Of a stretch of DNA of 5,235 bases, positions 1-5,213 are shown in pieces. The notes under the pieces were generated by a model, which was not told the DNA's origin, searched no databases, and worked only from the letters and a program-made list of their open reading frames with translations. The position numbers and the translations under genes were made by a program. The stretch's first letter is position 1. The number at the start of each line of letters is the position of its first letter. The DNA is from Bacteroidales bacterium (GTDB lineage: Bacteria > Bacteroidota > Bacteroidia > Bacteroidales > Bacteroidaceae). The stretch is from assembly GCA_004552155.1 (NCBI GenBank), contig SFPF01000112.1, positions 1 through 5,235 of the forward strand. The letters are read 5' to 3'.

Positions 1-386
1 ACGAATTTAAATTCCTCGGCGGCAATTTCCGTCAGTCGGAGCGACTTGTCGTTGTTGACGCGGCGGCGGATCTTAAGGTATTGCTTTTCCAGTTTCGCCT
101 TGTCGGTGTGATAGAACACGGCACACGTCACGTGCGGCTGGTAAAGAGCCTCTACGTACGACTGGAACTGGTTGGAGTAGCGCACAATTGAGTGGACTAT
201 CTTCGTTTTAGGGTCAATGGTAGCGCTGTCGAGAAACACGGGAGCGGAGAGATAAACGGTGGAATCGAGCAGCGCGGTGCCGTAACCGAAGAGGTACACT
301 CCTTTCTCTTTCTTCTTGGCAGATGCGCCCAAGCAAAGCATGCAGGCAAGCGTTAGAAGAAAAAATCTATGGGCAAAAACTCTCAT
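1..386 (-). CDS. Small exported protein of unknown function, 3' end cut off by the window
   Basis: The frame is open from the ATG at 386-384 to the left edge: 128 full codons with no stop. The N-terminus is a convincing signal peptide: basic start (MRVFAHR), hydrophobic core (FFLLTLACMLCLG) and signal-peptidase-I site ASA followed by KKKEK at residues 21-24, so the mature protein should be periplasmic or surface exposed. Cysteines 15 and 18 lie in the core but neither has a standard lipobox. The mature part reads KKEKGVYLFGYGTALLDSTV, then a DSATIDPKTK segment and a basic stretch (KLEKQYLKIRRR, residues 98-109). From memory it resembles a family of short (about 150-160 residue) hypothetical exported proteins common in Bacteroidales; I could not check this and no function is known to me. 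If so, only a few C-terminal residues are missing. The start is supported by the signal peptide and by a promoter box about 30 bp upstream. Confidence is high for the gene, low for any role. Confidence 0.8.
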   Translation of the reverse strand, partial: MRVFAHRFFLLTLACMLCLGASAKKKEKGVYLFGYGTALLDSTVYLSAPVFLDSATIDPKTKIVHSIVRYSNQFQSYVEALYQPHVTCAVFYHTDKAKLEKQYLKIRRRVNNDKSLRLTEIAAEEFKF

Positions 387-417
387 AGGGTATTATCTAT
401 ATGAATTTAATATTGCG

Positions 418-425
418 CAAAGTTA
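418..425 (-). promoter_or_regulatory. Bacteroidetes -7 promoter box upstream of the small exported protein gene
   Basis: The minus strand reads TAACTTTG here, an exact match to the Bacteroidetes primary sigma factor -7 consensus TAnnTTTG. It would start transcription a few bases further on, near 410-414, giving a leader of about 25-30 nt before the ATG at 386. I do not see a clear TTTG -33 element at the expected 19-21 bp spacing; that region is T-rich. Confidence 0.6.
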
Positions 426-480
426 CGAAAAAAAGCGTGTTTCTGCTTTATGTGCTAAGATAATTCGGTTTCTCGCCGGA

Positions 481-559
481 CAGATAATTTTCTTCTGGGG
501 AAAAATTTCTTACGATTAAGCAGATAATTTTTCCTTTCTCCCTATAATTTTTTCCTTTC
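481..559. repeat. T-rich short direct repeats
   Basis: CAGATAATTTT occurs at 481-491 and again at 521-531. ATAATTTTTCCTTTC at 524-538 is repeated with one extra T at 544-559. The copies lead straight into the left arm of the large dyad. They may be a degenerate duplication or simply low-complexity sequence; no function can be assigned. Confidence 0.5.
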
Positions 560-684
560 CTATAAGACATTTTTTGTTACAAAGTTTGTAACACATATTA
601 CAAAGCTTGTAACATATATTACAAAGTTTGTAACACATATTAGAAAGTTTGTAACAAACTCTTTCTTATAGGATAGTAAAAAAT
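547..684. repeat. Large imperfect inverted repeat enclosing the 21-bp array
   Basis: The sequence is dyad-symmetric about 615.5. The outermost arms ATTTTTT (547-553) and AAAAAAT (678-684) pair. TCCTATAAGA (558-567) pairs perfectly with TCTTATAGGA (664-673). The four inner near-palindromes are placed symmetrically around the same centre. By hand count about 54 of 69 positions are complementary. There is no obvious target-site duplication outside the arms and no open frame inside. It could be a cruciform-forming protein-binding region or the remnant of a small non-coding mobile element. Confidence 0.75.
575..656. repeat. Four tandem 15-bp near-palindromes with 21-bp spacing
   Basis: Copies lie at 577-591 (TTACAAAGTTTGTAA), 598-612 (TTACAAAGCTTGTAA), 619-633 (TTACAAAGTTTGTAA) and 640-654 (TTAGAAAGTTTGTAA). 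Their centres are 584, 605, 626 and 647, exactly 21 bp apart, which is two turns of B-DNA. Copies 1 and 3 are perfect dyads apart from the unpaired central base; copies 2 and 4 carry one substitution each. The linkers are short A/T/C-rich stretches such as CACATA. This is how a cooperative operator for a dimeric DNA-binding protein would look, with all sites on the same face of the helix. The protein is unknown. The nearest promoter is the -7 box at 418-425, about 150 bp away. Confidence 0.85.
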
Positions 685-689
685 ATGAG

Positions 690-735
690 GCAGAAAGAAA
701 AAAAAGAAAGGCAGAGAGCAAAAACTCTCTGCCTT
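690..735 (-). terminator. Intrinsic terminator after the TolC-family gene
   Basis: AAGGCAGAGAG (708-718) and CTCTCTGCCTT (725-735) form a perfect 11-bp stem with a 6-nt loop. On the minus strand the stem is followed by TTTCTTTTTTTTCTTTC, a typical U-tract, so it ends transcripts arriving from the TolC-family gene whose stop lies about 105 bp upstream. On the plus strand the stem is followed by TAAACT, so it would not work well in that direction. Confidence 0.85.
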
Positions 736-779
736 AAACTATCAGATAAGGGGATTAAAGTTGCTGATGAAAACTGGGC

Positions 780-834
780 GCAGGGCATCAGCCGGTAAAA
801 TCATGCCAAGCCAGGCGGGCAACCTATGCCCTGC
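780..834. repeat. Weak inverted repeat in the 3' untranslated region of the TolC-family gene
   Basis: GCAGGGCAT (780-788) is complementary to ATGCCCTGC (826-834), with 37 bases between them. It lies between the stop codon and the terminator. It may stabilise the transcript's 3' end, but with such a long loop it could be chance. Confidence 0.35.
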
Positions 835-839
835 CCTGA

Positions 840-1971
840 TTAATTCGTGTAAAGTTCGAGTTCGATGAGCGCGGCGTTGTATTGGCGCACGGCTTCCACG
901 TAGTTGGTACGAACGTCGCGGGCCGCCTTGAGGCTTTGCACCAAGTCGGCTGCGGCTGTTTCGCCCTCATTGTAGAGCGCGAGGGCACTGCGGTGCAACT
1001 CTTCGGCCTCGGGCAAGGCGGCGGTCTCGTAATAGTCTAAGGTGGAACGGGTTTGGAGGAGCGACTGACGCAGTTCGTCCACCTTCATTGACAACTGTGT
1101 GCGCTGTTCTTCGGCATCCCATTCGGCGATACGCGCTTCCACCTGCGCCTGCTTCACGCGGCTTTTCTGCGGGAAGCAGAATAGAGGCACGGAAATGCCG
1201 ACGCTGAAAGCGTCCAACCCTTTGTAGGGCATTTTGTTCTTGCGGGAATAGCCCACGGATAGTTCGGGGAAGAATTTGCTGCGCTCTACTTTCACCGCAT
1301 CGCGCTTCTGTTGCACGGCGTTGTCGAGCAACTGCAACCTTTCTTGCGAAACAGCAGCAGTTTCCTTGATTTGGATTTTACCGAAAGATGTTTCGGCAGG
1401 CGTGAGCGGGGCTTCGCTGCGGCACACCCACGTGAGGCGGCGTAGGGCAAGTTGCCAAGCGGAGCGTGCTTGCAGGGACTGCGTGCGCATCTCGGCGGCA
1501 AGCGTGCCGGGCGGCCGTGCGCAGCAGCACCTGGGCCATGCTGTCGCCTGCGGCACAGAGGCGCATCTGTTCGGCGGAGGCGAGGCAGTCGTACCAAGCG
1601 CGTTTCACCTCTGCCGTGATTTCCTTTTTTATCAAAGCCATGCGCTGTTGGCCCTCTGCCGCCTGCGTTTTGAGCAGCGCGTTTTTGTAGTAAGGCGTGA
1701 GCAGATTGCCGAGCGATTGCTCAATGGTGAGTTCGTTGTCGCTGCGTTCCAGTCCGTCGAGTTGCCCCCAGGAGTAGCCGATCTGCAGGTTGCCGCCGTC
1801 CCAGTTCTCGCCTTTTGCGGCTTTGGCCTTATCAACATAAAGCGCAGCGCCTTTCAGCCGGGGGCTGTTGCCAATGGCCATCTGAATGGCCTCGTCCAAC
1901 GCCACCTCCTTTTGGGCGAGCGAACATGAGCAAGCAAATAAAGAAATGAGGAAAAAGAAGAAGCGTGTCAT
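840..1971 (-). pseudogene. TolC-family outer-membrane efflux protein, reading frame broken
   Basis: Two overlapping frames together give one TolC/CusC-like outer-membrane channel. The first (155 codons, 1971-1507) has a signal peptide (MTRFFFFLISLFACSCSLAQ, cleavage likely before Q20), then EVALDEAIQMAIGNSPRLKG, the usual start of an outer-membrane-efflux domain, and helical sequence to DSMAQVLLRTAAR. The second (222 codons, 1508-843) continues with GTLAAEMRTQSLQ, PLTPAE, the second repeat FFPELSVGYSR, FSVGISVPLFCFPQKSRVKQ, and the C-terminal RTNYVEAVRQYNAALIELEL. The switch needs one base to be skipped near 1507-1511. Family members normally have about 11 residues, including RYxxGE, between the AA and L/LE of this region; here only 7 bases remain, so a deletion of about 26 bp fits better than a single inserted base. 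The family usually carries heavy metals or drugs with RND pumps, but no pump or adaptor gene is nearby. The ATG at 1971 is preferred to 1989 because the promoter box ends at 1993. A sequencing error is possible. Confidence 0.8.
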
Positions 1972-1992
1972 AGCCGTATGTTTTTTCATCTG

Positions 1993-2000
1993 CAAAAGTA
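1993..2000 (-). promoter_or_regulatory. Bacteroidetes -7 promoter box for the TolC-family gene
   Basis: The minus strand reads TACTTTTG, an exact match to TAnnTTTG, followed by CAGATG. Transcription would begin only a few bases downstream, which places the in-frame ATG at 1989 almost at the transcript's 5' end and favours the ATG at 1971 as the start. The -33 element is weak: a TTG at 2017-2015 is closer than the usual spacing. Confidence 0.65.
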
Positions 2001-2194
2001 GGGGAAATGCCCTACAACCGAGTTTCATATAAGGAAGCAGTTGGGGCGTTTTCATAAATAGGAACAAGTGCAAATCACGGCCTTTATTTATAAAATCATG
2101 TAACATAAAATAATTGAGGCGGGCTGTAAGCCCATATGTTGCCCATAGCCCAGGGCAACGCCCTGGGGACGGCATGTGCATTGATAAAAGCGTC

Positions 2195-2238
2195 CCGCTC
2201 TGTAAGAGCAGTTTCCCTTATGAGGGGCAACGCCCCGT
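2195..2238. repeat. Internal diverged unit of the REP-like element
   Basis: GCTCT-GTA-AGAGC (2197-2209) followed by GGGGC-AAC-GCCCC (2224-2236) repeats the two-hairpin plan of the flanking units, with the same GTA and AAC loops but changed stem bases. Stems that change on both sides while loops stay fixed suggest that hairpin shape, rather than primary sequence, is what is kept. Confidence 0.65.
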
Positions 2239-2273
2239 GGCATTGCGGGTGTAGTTACGCGCTTGGGGCGCGT

Positions 2274-2299
2274 GGCATTTTTGCATATGCAAAAATGCC
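2274..2299. repeat. Perfect 26-bp palindrome
   Basis: The 13 bases GGCATTTTTGCAT at 2274-2286 are followed directly by their exact reverse complement at 2287-2299, with no spacer. It sits inside the REP-like element, between the internal unit and the right end. It may be a dimer binding site, a cruciform, or the joint of a formerly duplicated inverted unit. Confidence 0.8.
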
Positions 2300-2410
2300 G
2301 AATGTATTAATCGCGGCATGCGTTTACCCAGGGCGTTGCCCTGGGCTATAAGCAACAACTGGGCTTACAGCCCGCCTTTATTTCGAAAAACGCGGTGCAA
2401 TAGTCCCCCC

Positions 2411-4390
2411 CTACGGCTTATCAATTGTCTGCATACATTGTTTCAAAAGATTGTATGCCTGATAAATGCCCAACTCGCCCGCCTTACTGAAATCGCGCAT
2501 GGCAGCAGAGGTGTCGCCAGAGCGCAGGGCAACGATGCCGCGATTGAAATAGGCCTCGGCCAGACGGGGGTCTTTTTCAACGGCACGCGTGAAATCTTCG
2601 GCAGCCGCCTTTATGTCGCCGCGCTGCATGTAGAGGCAACCACGGTTGTAATATATATATGCGTCGCCGGGCGAGAGCACAAGCGCCTTGTCGAGAGTTT
2701 GCAACGCCTTGTTGCTACGCGTGAGGGCGGCCTCGGAAGAGGCGGGCGCTTTGTCGGCAGCAATGCCGTCGGCGGGCGTTTGCCTTGCCAGCAATGCCGC
2801 TAACTGCATGAGCGGCAGGCGCGAGAGCGTGTCGGCCTTGGCAGCCGCTTCGGCCTCGGCTATGGCAGCCTCATAATTGTAGAGCGATGCCTGAACCACC
2901 GACGCAAGCAGCGCACCGGCAGCAGGCGCAAGGGCGGTGCGGGCGGCGGCAAGGCGGCTTTCGTCCTGCCGCGCCTCGTCGATATTGCCTATCTCGGCAA
3001 CCGTAGAAAAGACAAGGTGGCGCTCGGGCGTGTCCAAAATTTGCAGGTCTTTCAGTTCGGGCAGGAATGCCGTGGCGGCGTGCTTGCGCTTGCTGCGATT
3101 TTGCATCGTTAGTTCAAACATCGGCAGCGGTTCTTGCTCGGCCTTGCGGTTTTGCACCTTACCGTAGAGGTCGCCAAGAATGTCGAGCACTTTTCCCGAG
3201 TCTTCCTCCACAAACTGTCGGTATTGCTCCAAAGCGTGCTCGGAACGTTTGCGCACGTGGCGGATATCCCTTTGCTTGGGCTTGTTTTGCTGATAGGTAA
3301 GGTCGAGCGTGTTGCGCGCCACTACGGTCTCGTCCTTGGCCGCTCCTTCCTTGTCGCCGATTTTGCGGCGGCAGTTGGCACGCGCCATATAGCCGTAAAC
3401 GAAGTTGGGGTACGCCTTGATGAGTTCCGTATAATCGGCAATCGCCCCTCGGAATTGCCCCACCTTTTCGCGCAGTTCGGCGCGGTTGTAACGGGCCAGG
3501 GTATTGTCGGGTTCTTTTTTCAGGATAAAGGTAAAGTCCTCAATGGCACGGTTATAGTCGCCGATGAGCGAGCGCAGCAGACCGCGATTGTAGTGCGCCA
3601 CGAAATGCTCGGGCACCAGTTGGAGTGTCTTGTCGTAATCGGCCAAAGCCTCGTTGAAACGGTCCAGCGACTGCCGCGCCTGTGCACGCGCCACGTAATA
3701 TTCATGGTCGTCGGGACGCAGTTCGATGGCGCGTGTGAGGAAAGAGTCGGCGGCGGCATAGTCCTCGTGCTGCAAGGCATAATAGCCCTTGAAACTCCAA
3801 GCCGCCTGCTCGCGGGGCTTCTTCACAAGGAGCGTGTCCATCCACGCCAGCGCACCGAGCGTGTCTTTCTCTTCGAGACGGATCTGCGCCTTGACGAGAT
3901 AGGCACGCGAAAGGCCGGGCCAGCGGTTAAGAATGTTGGTGAGGTCGCTGTCGGCGCGGGCATAGTCTTTGAGTTGCAGGCGGCAGAGGGCTCGGTTGTA
4001 GATGCAGCCTTGGTCGTCGGGCATCTCTTGCAGCACGCGCGTATAGTCCTGCTCCGCGCCGGCATAGTCTTTTAAGTTGATGCGACACAGTCCGCGCAGG
4101 CTATACACCTCCGCCATGTAAGGATTGAGATTGATGGACGCCGTACAGTCGTCGTTTGCGCCGGAATAGTCTTCAAGCGTAAACTTGGCGTAGGCGCGGT
4201 AGAAGTAAGGTTTTGAGAGAAAAGGCTTCGCGGCGATGGCCTGATTGAAATAATGGATAGCAGAAAGGTAGTCGTCCATCCCCAAGGCGTTGCGCCCAAG
4301 CATAATGGTCATATCCACGTTGAGTTGCGCCGTGGCGGCGACAATGTGGGCCACCACCGCAAAAAGAAACATTCTGAGGCGCAAAGTCAT
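2411..4390 (-). CDS. Exported tetratricopeptide-repeat (TPR) protein
   Basis: 659 residues from the ATG at 4390. A signal peptide (MTLRLRMFLFAVVAHIVAAT, cleavage probably after ATA before Q22) sends it across the inner membrane. About ten TPR units follow in residues 30-360, with typical signatures such as YNRALCRLQLKDYARADSDL, AHYNRGLLRSLIGDYNRAIE and ARYNRAELREKVGQFRGAIA, mostly spaced 34 residues apart and ending in Pro. Residues 361-490 are a non-TPR linker that starts basic (KPKQRDIRHVRKRSEH) and has no domain I recognise. A second TPR block covers about 491-645 (YIYYNRGCLYMQRGDIKAAA, AEAYFNRGIVALRSGDTSAA). TPRs bind proteins, so a scaffold or assembly role in the periplasm is likely, but the partner is unknown. 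An upstream in-frame ATG at 4462 is rejected because it lies in an 8-bp repeat tract and would bury the signal peptide. It lies 175 bp downstream of def on the same strand; I recall def and a TPR gene being neighbours in other Bacteroidales. Confidence 0.9.
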   Translation of the reverse strand: MTLRLRMFLFAVVAHIVAATAQLNVDMTIMLGRNALGMDDYLSAIHYFNQAIAAKPFLSKPYFYRAYAKFTLEDYSGANDDCTASINLNPYMAEVYSLRGLCRINLKDYAGAEQDYTRVLQEMPDDQGCIYNRALCRLQLKDYARADSDLTNILNRWPGLSRAYLVKAQIRLEEKDTLGALAWMDTLLVKKPREQAAWSFKGYYALQHEDYAAADSFLTRAIELRPDDHEYYVARAQARQSLDRFNEALADYDKTLQLVPEHFVAHYNRGLLRSLIGDYNRAIEDFTFILKKEPDNTLARYNRAELREKVGQFRGAIADYTELIKAYPNFVYGYMARANCRRKIGDKEGAAKDETVVARNTLDLTYQQNKPKQRDIRHVRKRSEHALEQYRQFVEEDSGKVLDILGDLYGKVQNRKAEQEPLPMFELTMQNRSKRKHAATAFLPELKDLQILDTPERHLVFSTVAEIGNIDEARQDESRLAAARTALAPAAGALLASVVQASLYNYEAAIAEAEAAAKADTLSRLPLMQLAALLARQTPADGIAADKAPASSEAALTRSNKALQTLDKALVLSPGDAYIYYNRGCLYMQRGDIKAAAEDFTRAVEKDPRLAEAYFNRGIVALRSGDTSAAMRDFSKAGELGIYQAYNLLKQCMQTIDKP

Positions 4391-4445
4391 AGTTTTTGTG
4401 GATATAAATAAATAAGTAGGGGCATTAAAAAAACGTTCGTTTATT

Positions 4446-4485
4446 AGTAAACGAGTAGACAAGTAAACAAGTATACGAGACAGAG
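4446..4485 (+). repeat. Octamer tandem repeat, tract 1 (before the TPR gene)
   Basis: Five contiguous 8-bp units: AGTAAACG, AGTAGACA, AGTAAACA, AGTATACG and a diverged last unit AGACAGAG. The tract is preceded by TTTATT, as is tract 3. It lies 56-95 bp upstream of the TPR start, so it is probably within or next to the leader of that gene. Confidence 0.85.
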
Positions 4486-4515
4486 ATCTTTTGTAAATAT
4501 AAATATATATGAGTA

Positions 4516-4555
4516 ACTTGTCTTGTTAACTTGTTTACTGGTTTACTTGTTTACT
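4516..4555 (-). repeat. Octamer tandem repeat, tract 2 (after def, inverted)
   Basis: Read on the minus strand this is AGTAAACA, AGTAAACC, AGTAAACA, AGTTAACA and AGACAAGT: the same 5-unit plan as tracts 1 and 3 but in the opposite direction. It begins about 10 bp after the def stop. With tract 1 it forms an inverted pair of 40-bp arms, about 31 of 40 positions complementary, around a 30-bp AT-rich centre (4486-4515). Confidence 0.85.
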
Positions 4556-4565
4556 AAAATAGTCC

Positions 4566-5123
4566 CTACCTTGCCGTCTTCACCTTGTAGGAGCAGCGCA
4601 CCTTGCCTTTGGCGAGGCTTGCCAGTTTGCTCTTTACCATCTGCTTGCGCAGGGGAGAAATGCGGTCGGTAAAGACCTTGCCTTCGAGGTGGTCGAACTC
4701 GTGCTGCATCACGCGCGCCAAATATCCGTCGACCCACTCTTCATGTTCCGTGAAGTCGGGGTCCTGATAGCGTACGCGTATGCGCGTGGGTCGGCGCACG
4801 GGTTCATGGATGCCGGGCAGGGAGAGGCAACCTTCGTCCATCGAGACCGTTTCGCTCTCGTCGTATTCTAAGATGTGCGGATTGATATACGCCTTGTTGA
4901 AGCCGGCATATTCGGGATAATCGTCTTTAAGCACGTCGAGCGTGATAACGACCACGCGAATGTCAAGCCCGATTTGCGGCGCAGCCAGCCCTACCCCATC
5001 GCTGCGATACATCGTCTCAAACATGTTTTCGATGAGTTGCGGCAGATTGGGATAGTCGGGCGTGATGTCGGAAGCGACCTTGCGCAGCACGGATTGCCCG
5101 TAAGTGTAAATGGGAAGGATCAT
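4566..5123 (-). CDS. def: Peptide deformylase
   Basis: 185 residues, normal for a bacterial deformylase. The enzyme removes the formyl group from the N-terminal methionine of new proteins in the cytoplasm, using a metal ion (usually iron). All three defining motifs are present: GVGLAAPQ at residues 43-50 (motif GxGxAAPQ), EGCLS at 97-101 with metal ligand Cys99, and QHEFDHLEG at 140-148, containing HExxH with metal ligands His141 and His145 and catalytic Glu142. The N-terminus MILPIYTYGQSVLRKVASDI matches the usual start of Bacteroidetes deformylases, with the Gly-x-x-x-Leu-Arg stretch near the N-terminus. The C-terminal tail is basic. There is no Shine-Dalgarno sequence; the ATG is preceded by an AT-rich stretch, as usual in this phylum. 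The gene is flanked by octamer repeat tracts on both sides. It lies upstream of the TPR gene on the same strand and may be cotranscribed with it. No exact TAnnTTTG box was found just upstream. Confidence 0.97.
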   Translation of the reverse strand: MILPIYTYGQSVLRKVASDITPDYPNLPQLIENMFETMYRSDGVGLAAPQIGLDIRVVVITLDVLKDDYPEYAGFNKAYINPHILEYDESETVSMDEGCLSLPGIHEPVRRPTRIRVRYQDPDFTEHEEWVDGYLARVMQHEFDHLEGKVFTDRISPLRKQMVKSKLASLAKGKVRCSYKVKTAR

Positions 5124-5142
5124 AATAAAATATTCATTTATT

Positions 5143-5182
5143 AGTAGACGAGTTTACAAGTAAACGAGTAGACGAGACAAGT
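5143..5182 (+). repeat. Octamer tandem repeat, tract 3 (before def)
   Basis: Five contiguous 8-bp units: AGTAGACG, AGTTTACA, AGTAAACG, AGTAGACG and AGACAAGT. The tract starts 20 bp upstream of the def ATG and is preceded by CATTTATT, which resembles the CGTTTATT before tract 1. Orientation relative to its downstream gene is the same as for tract 1. Confidence 0.85.
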
Positions 5183-5213
5183 TTCTCATGTAAAATATAA
5201 ATTAGCAAGACAT

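Larger units (their letters stand above)
387..839. other. Intergenic region between the TolC-family gene and the small exported protein gene
   Basis: No gene is supported in these roughly 450 AT-rich bases. From right to left they hold a weak long-range inverted repeat just after the TolC stop, an intrinsic terminator, a 138-bp dyad with a 21-bp palindrome array, T-rich direct repeats, and the promoter of the small exported protein gene. A 67-codon plus-strand frame (316-519) overlaps the signal-peptide region of that gene antisense, has no supporting features, and is left out. Confidence 0.7.
2118..2376. mobile_element. REP/BIME-like or MITE-like repeat element with 50-bp inverted ends
   Basis: The left end (2118-2167) and right end (2327-2376) are inverted copies with 46 of 50 positions matching: a perfect outer 17 bp (GGCGGGCTGTAAGCCCA), a 10-bp stretch with four mismatches, and a perfect inner 23 bp. 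Each end holds two hairpins: GGGCT-GTA-AGCCC, and CCCAGGGC-AAC-GCCCTGGG with an 8-bp stem. A third, diverged unit of the same design lies at 2195-2238. There is no transposase frame inside. The two-hairpin layout is like the REP sequences moved by REP-associated tyrosine transposases. From memory, GGGCGTTGCCCTGGGCT-type sequences are common between genes in Bacteroidales. The assignment to a mobile class is inference; the repeat structure is seen directly. Confidence 0.7.
1972..2410. other. Intergenic region between the TPR gene and the TolC-family gene
   Basis: No gene is supported here. The part at 2001-2117 is unremarkable, mostly AT-rich sequence upstream of the TolC promoter. The part at 2118-2376 is a structured repeat element described in the following entries. 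Open frames across it are by-products of its GC-rich hairpins. I see no classic U-tract terminator for the TPR gene, although the GC-rich hairpins start only about 35 bp past its stop and could serve. Confidence 0.7.

Noticed and set aside
575..656. CRISPR array
   Set aside because: The repeats are only about 15 bp with 6-bp linkers that are nearly the same. There are no unique spacers of 25-40 bp and no cas genes.
1276..1929. Plus-strand open frame of 217 codons opposite the TolC-family gene
   Set aside because: The composition is that of an antisense shadow (Cys/Arg/Ala-rich, no domain), while the minus strand encodes clear TolC-family sequence.
1971..1989. Alternative start at 1989 (MKKHTAMTRFFF) for the TolC-family gene
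   Set aside because: It also gives a plausible signal peptide, but it lies only 4 bp past the -7 box and would be at or before the transcript start. The ATG at 1971 is preferred but not proven.
2136..2803. Plus-strand frames starting in the REP-like element (2136-2351 and 2318-2803)
   Set aside because: Their N-terminal parts are translations of the repeat hairpins (for example RALPWAI), and the second continues antisense to the TPR gene. Such frames are a known annotation artefact of this kind of repeat.
3134..4075. Long plus-strand open frame of 313 codons opposite the TPR gene
   Set aside because: It is an antisense frame of a GC-rich, repeat-rich coding gene. It has no recognisable domain, and the TPR repeats on the other strand fully explain the sequence.
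4390..4462. Upstream start (ATG at 4462) for the TPR protein, giving 683 residues
   Set aside because: The start codon lies within an octamer repeat tract, and the extra 24 residues would precede an obvious signal peptide.
4446..4485. Forkhead-like GTAAACA motifs in the octamer tracts
   Set aside because: That motif belongs to eukaryotic transcription factors; in this bacterial context the match is a coincidence of the octamer sequence.
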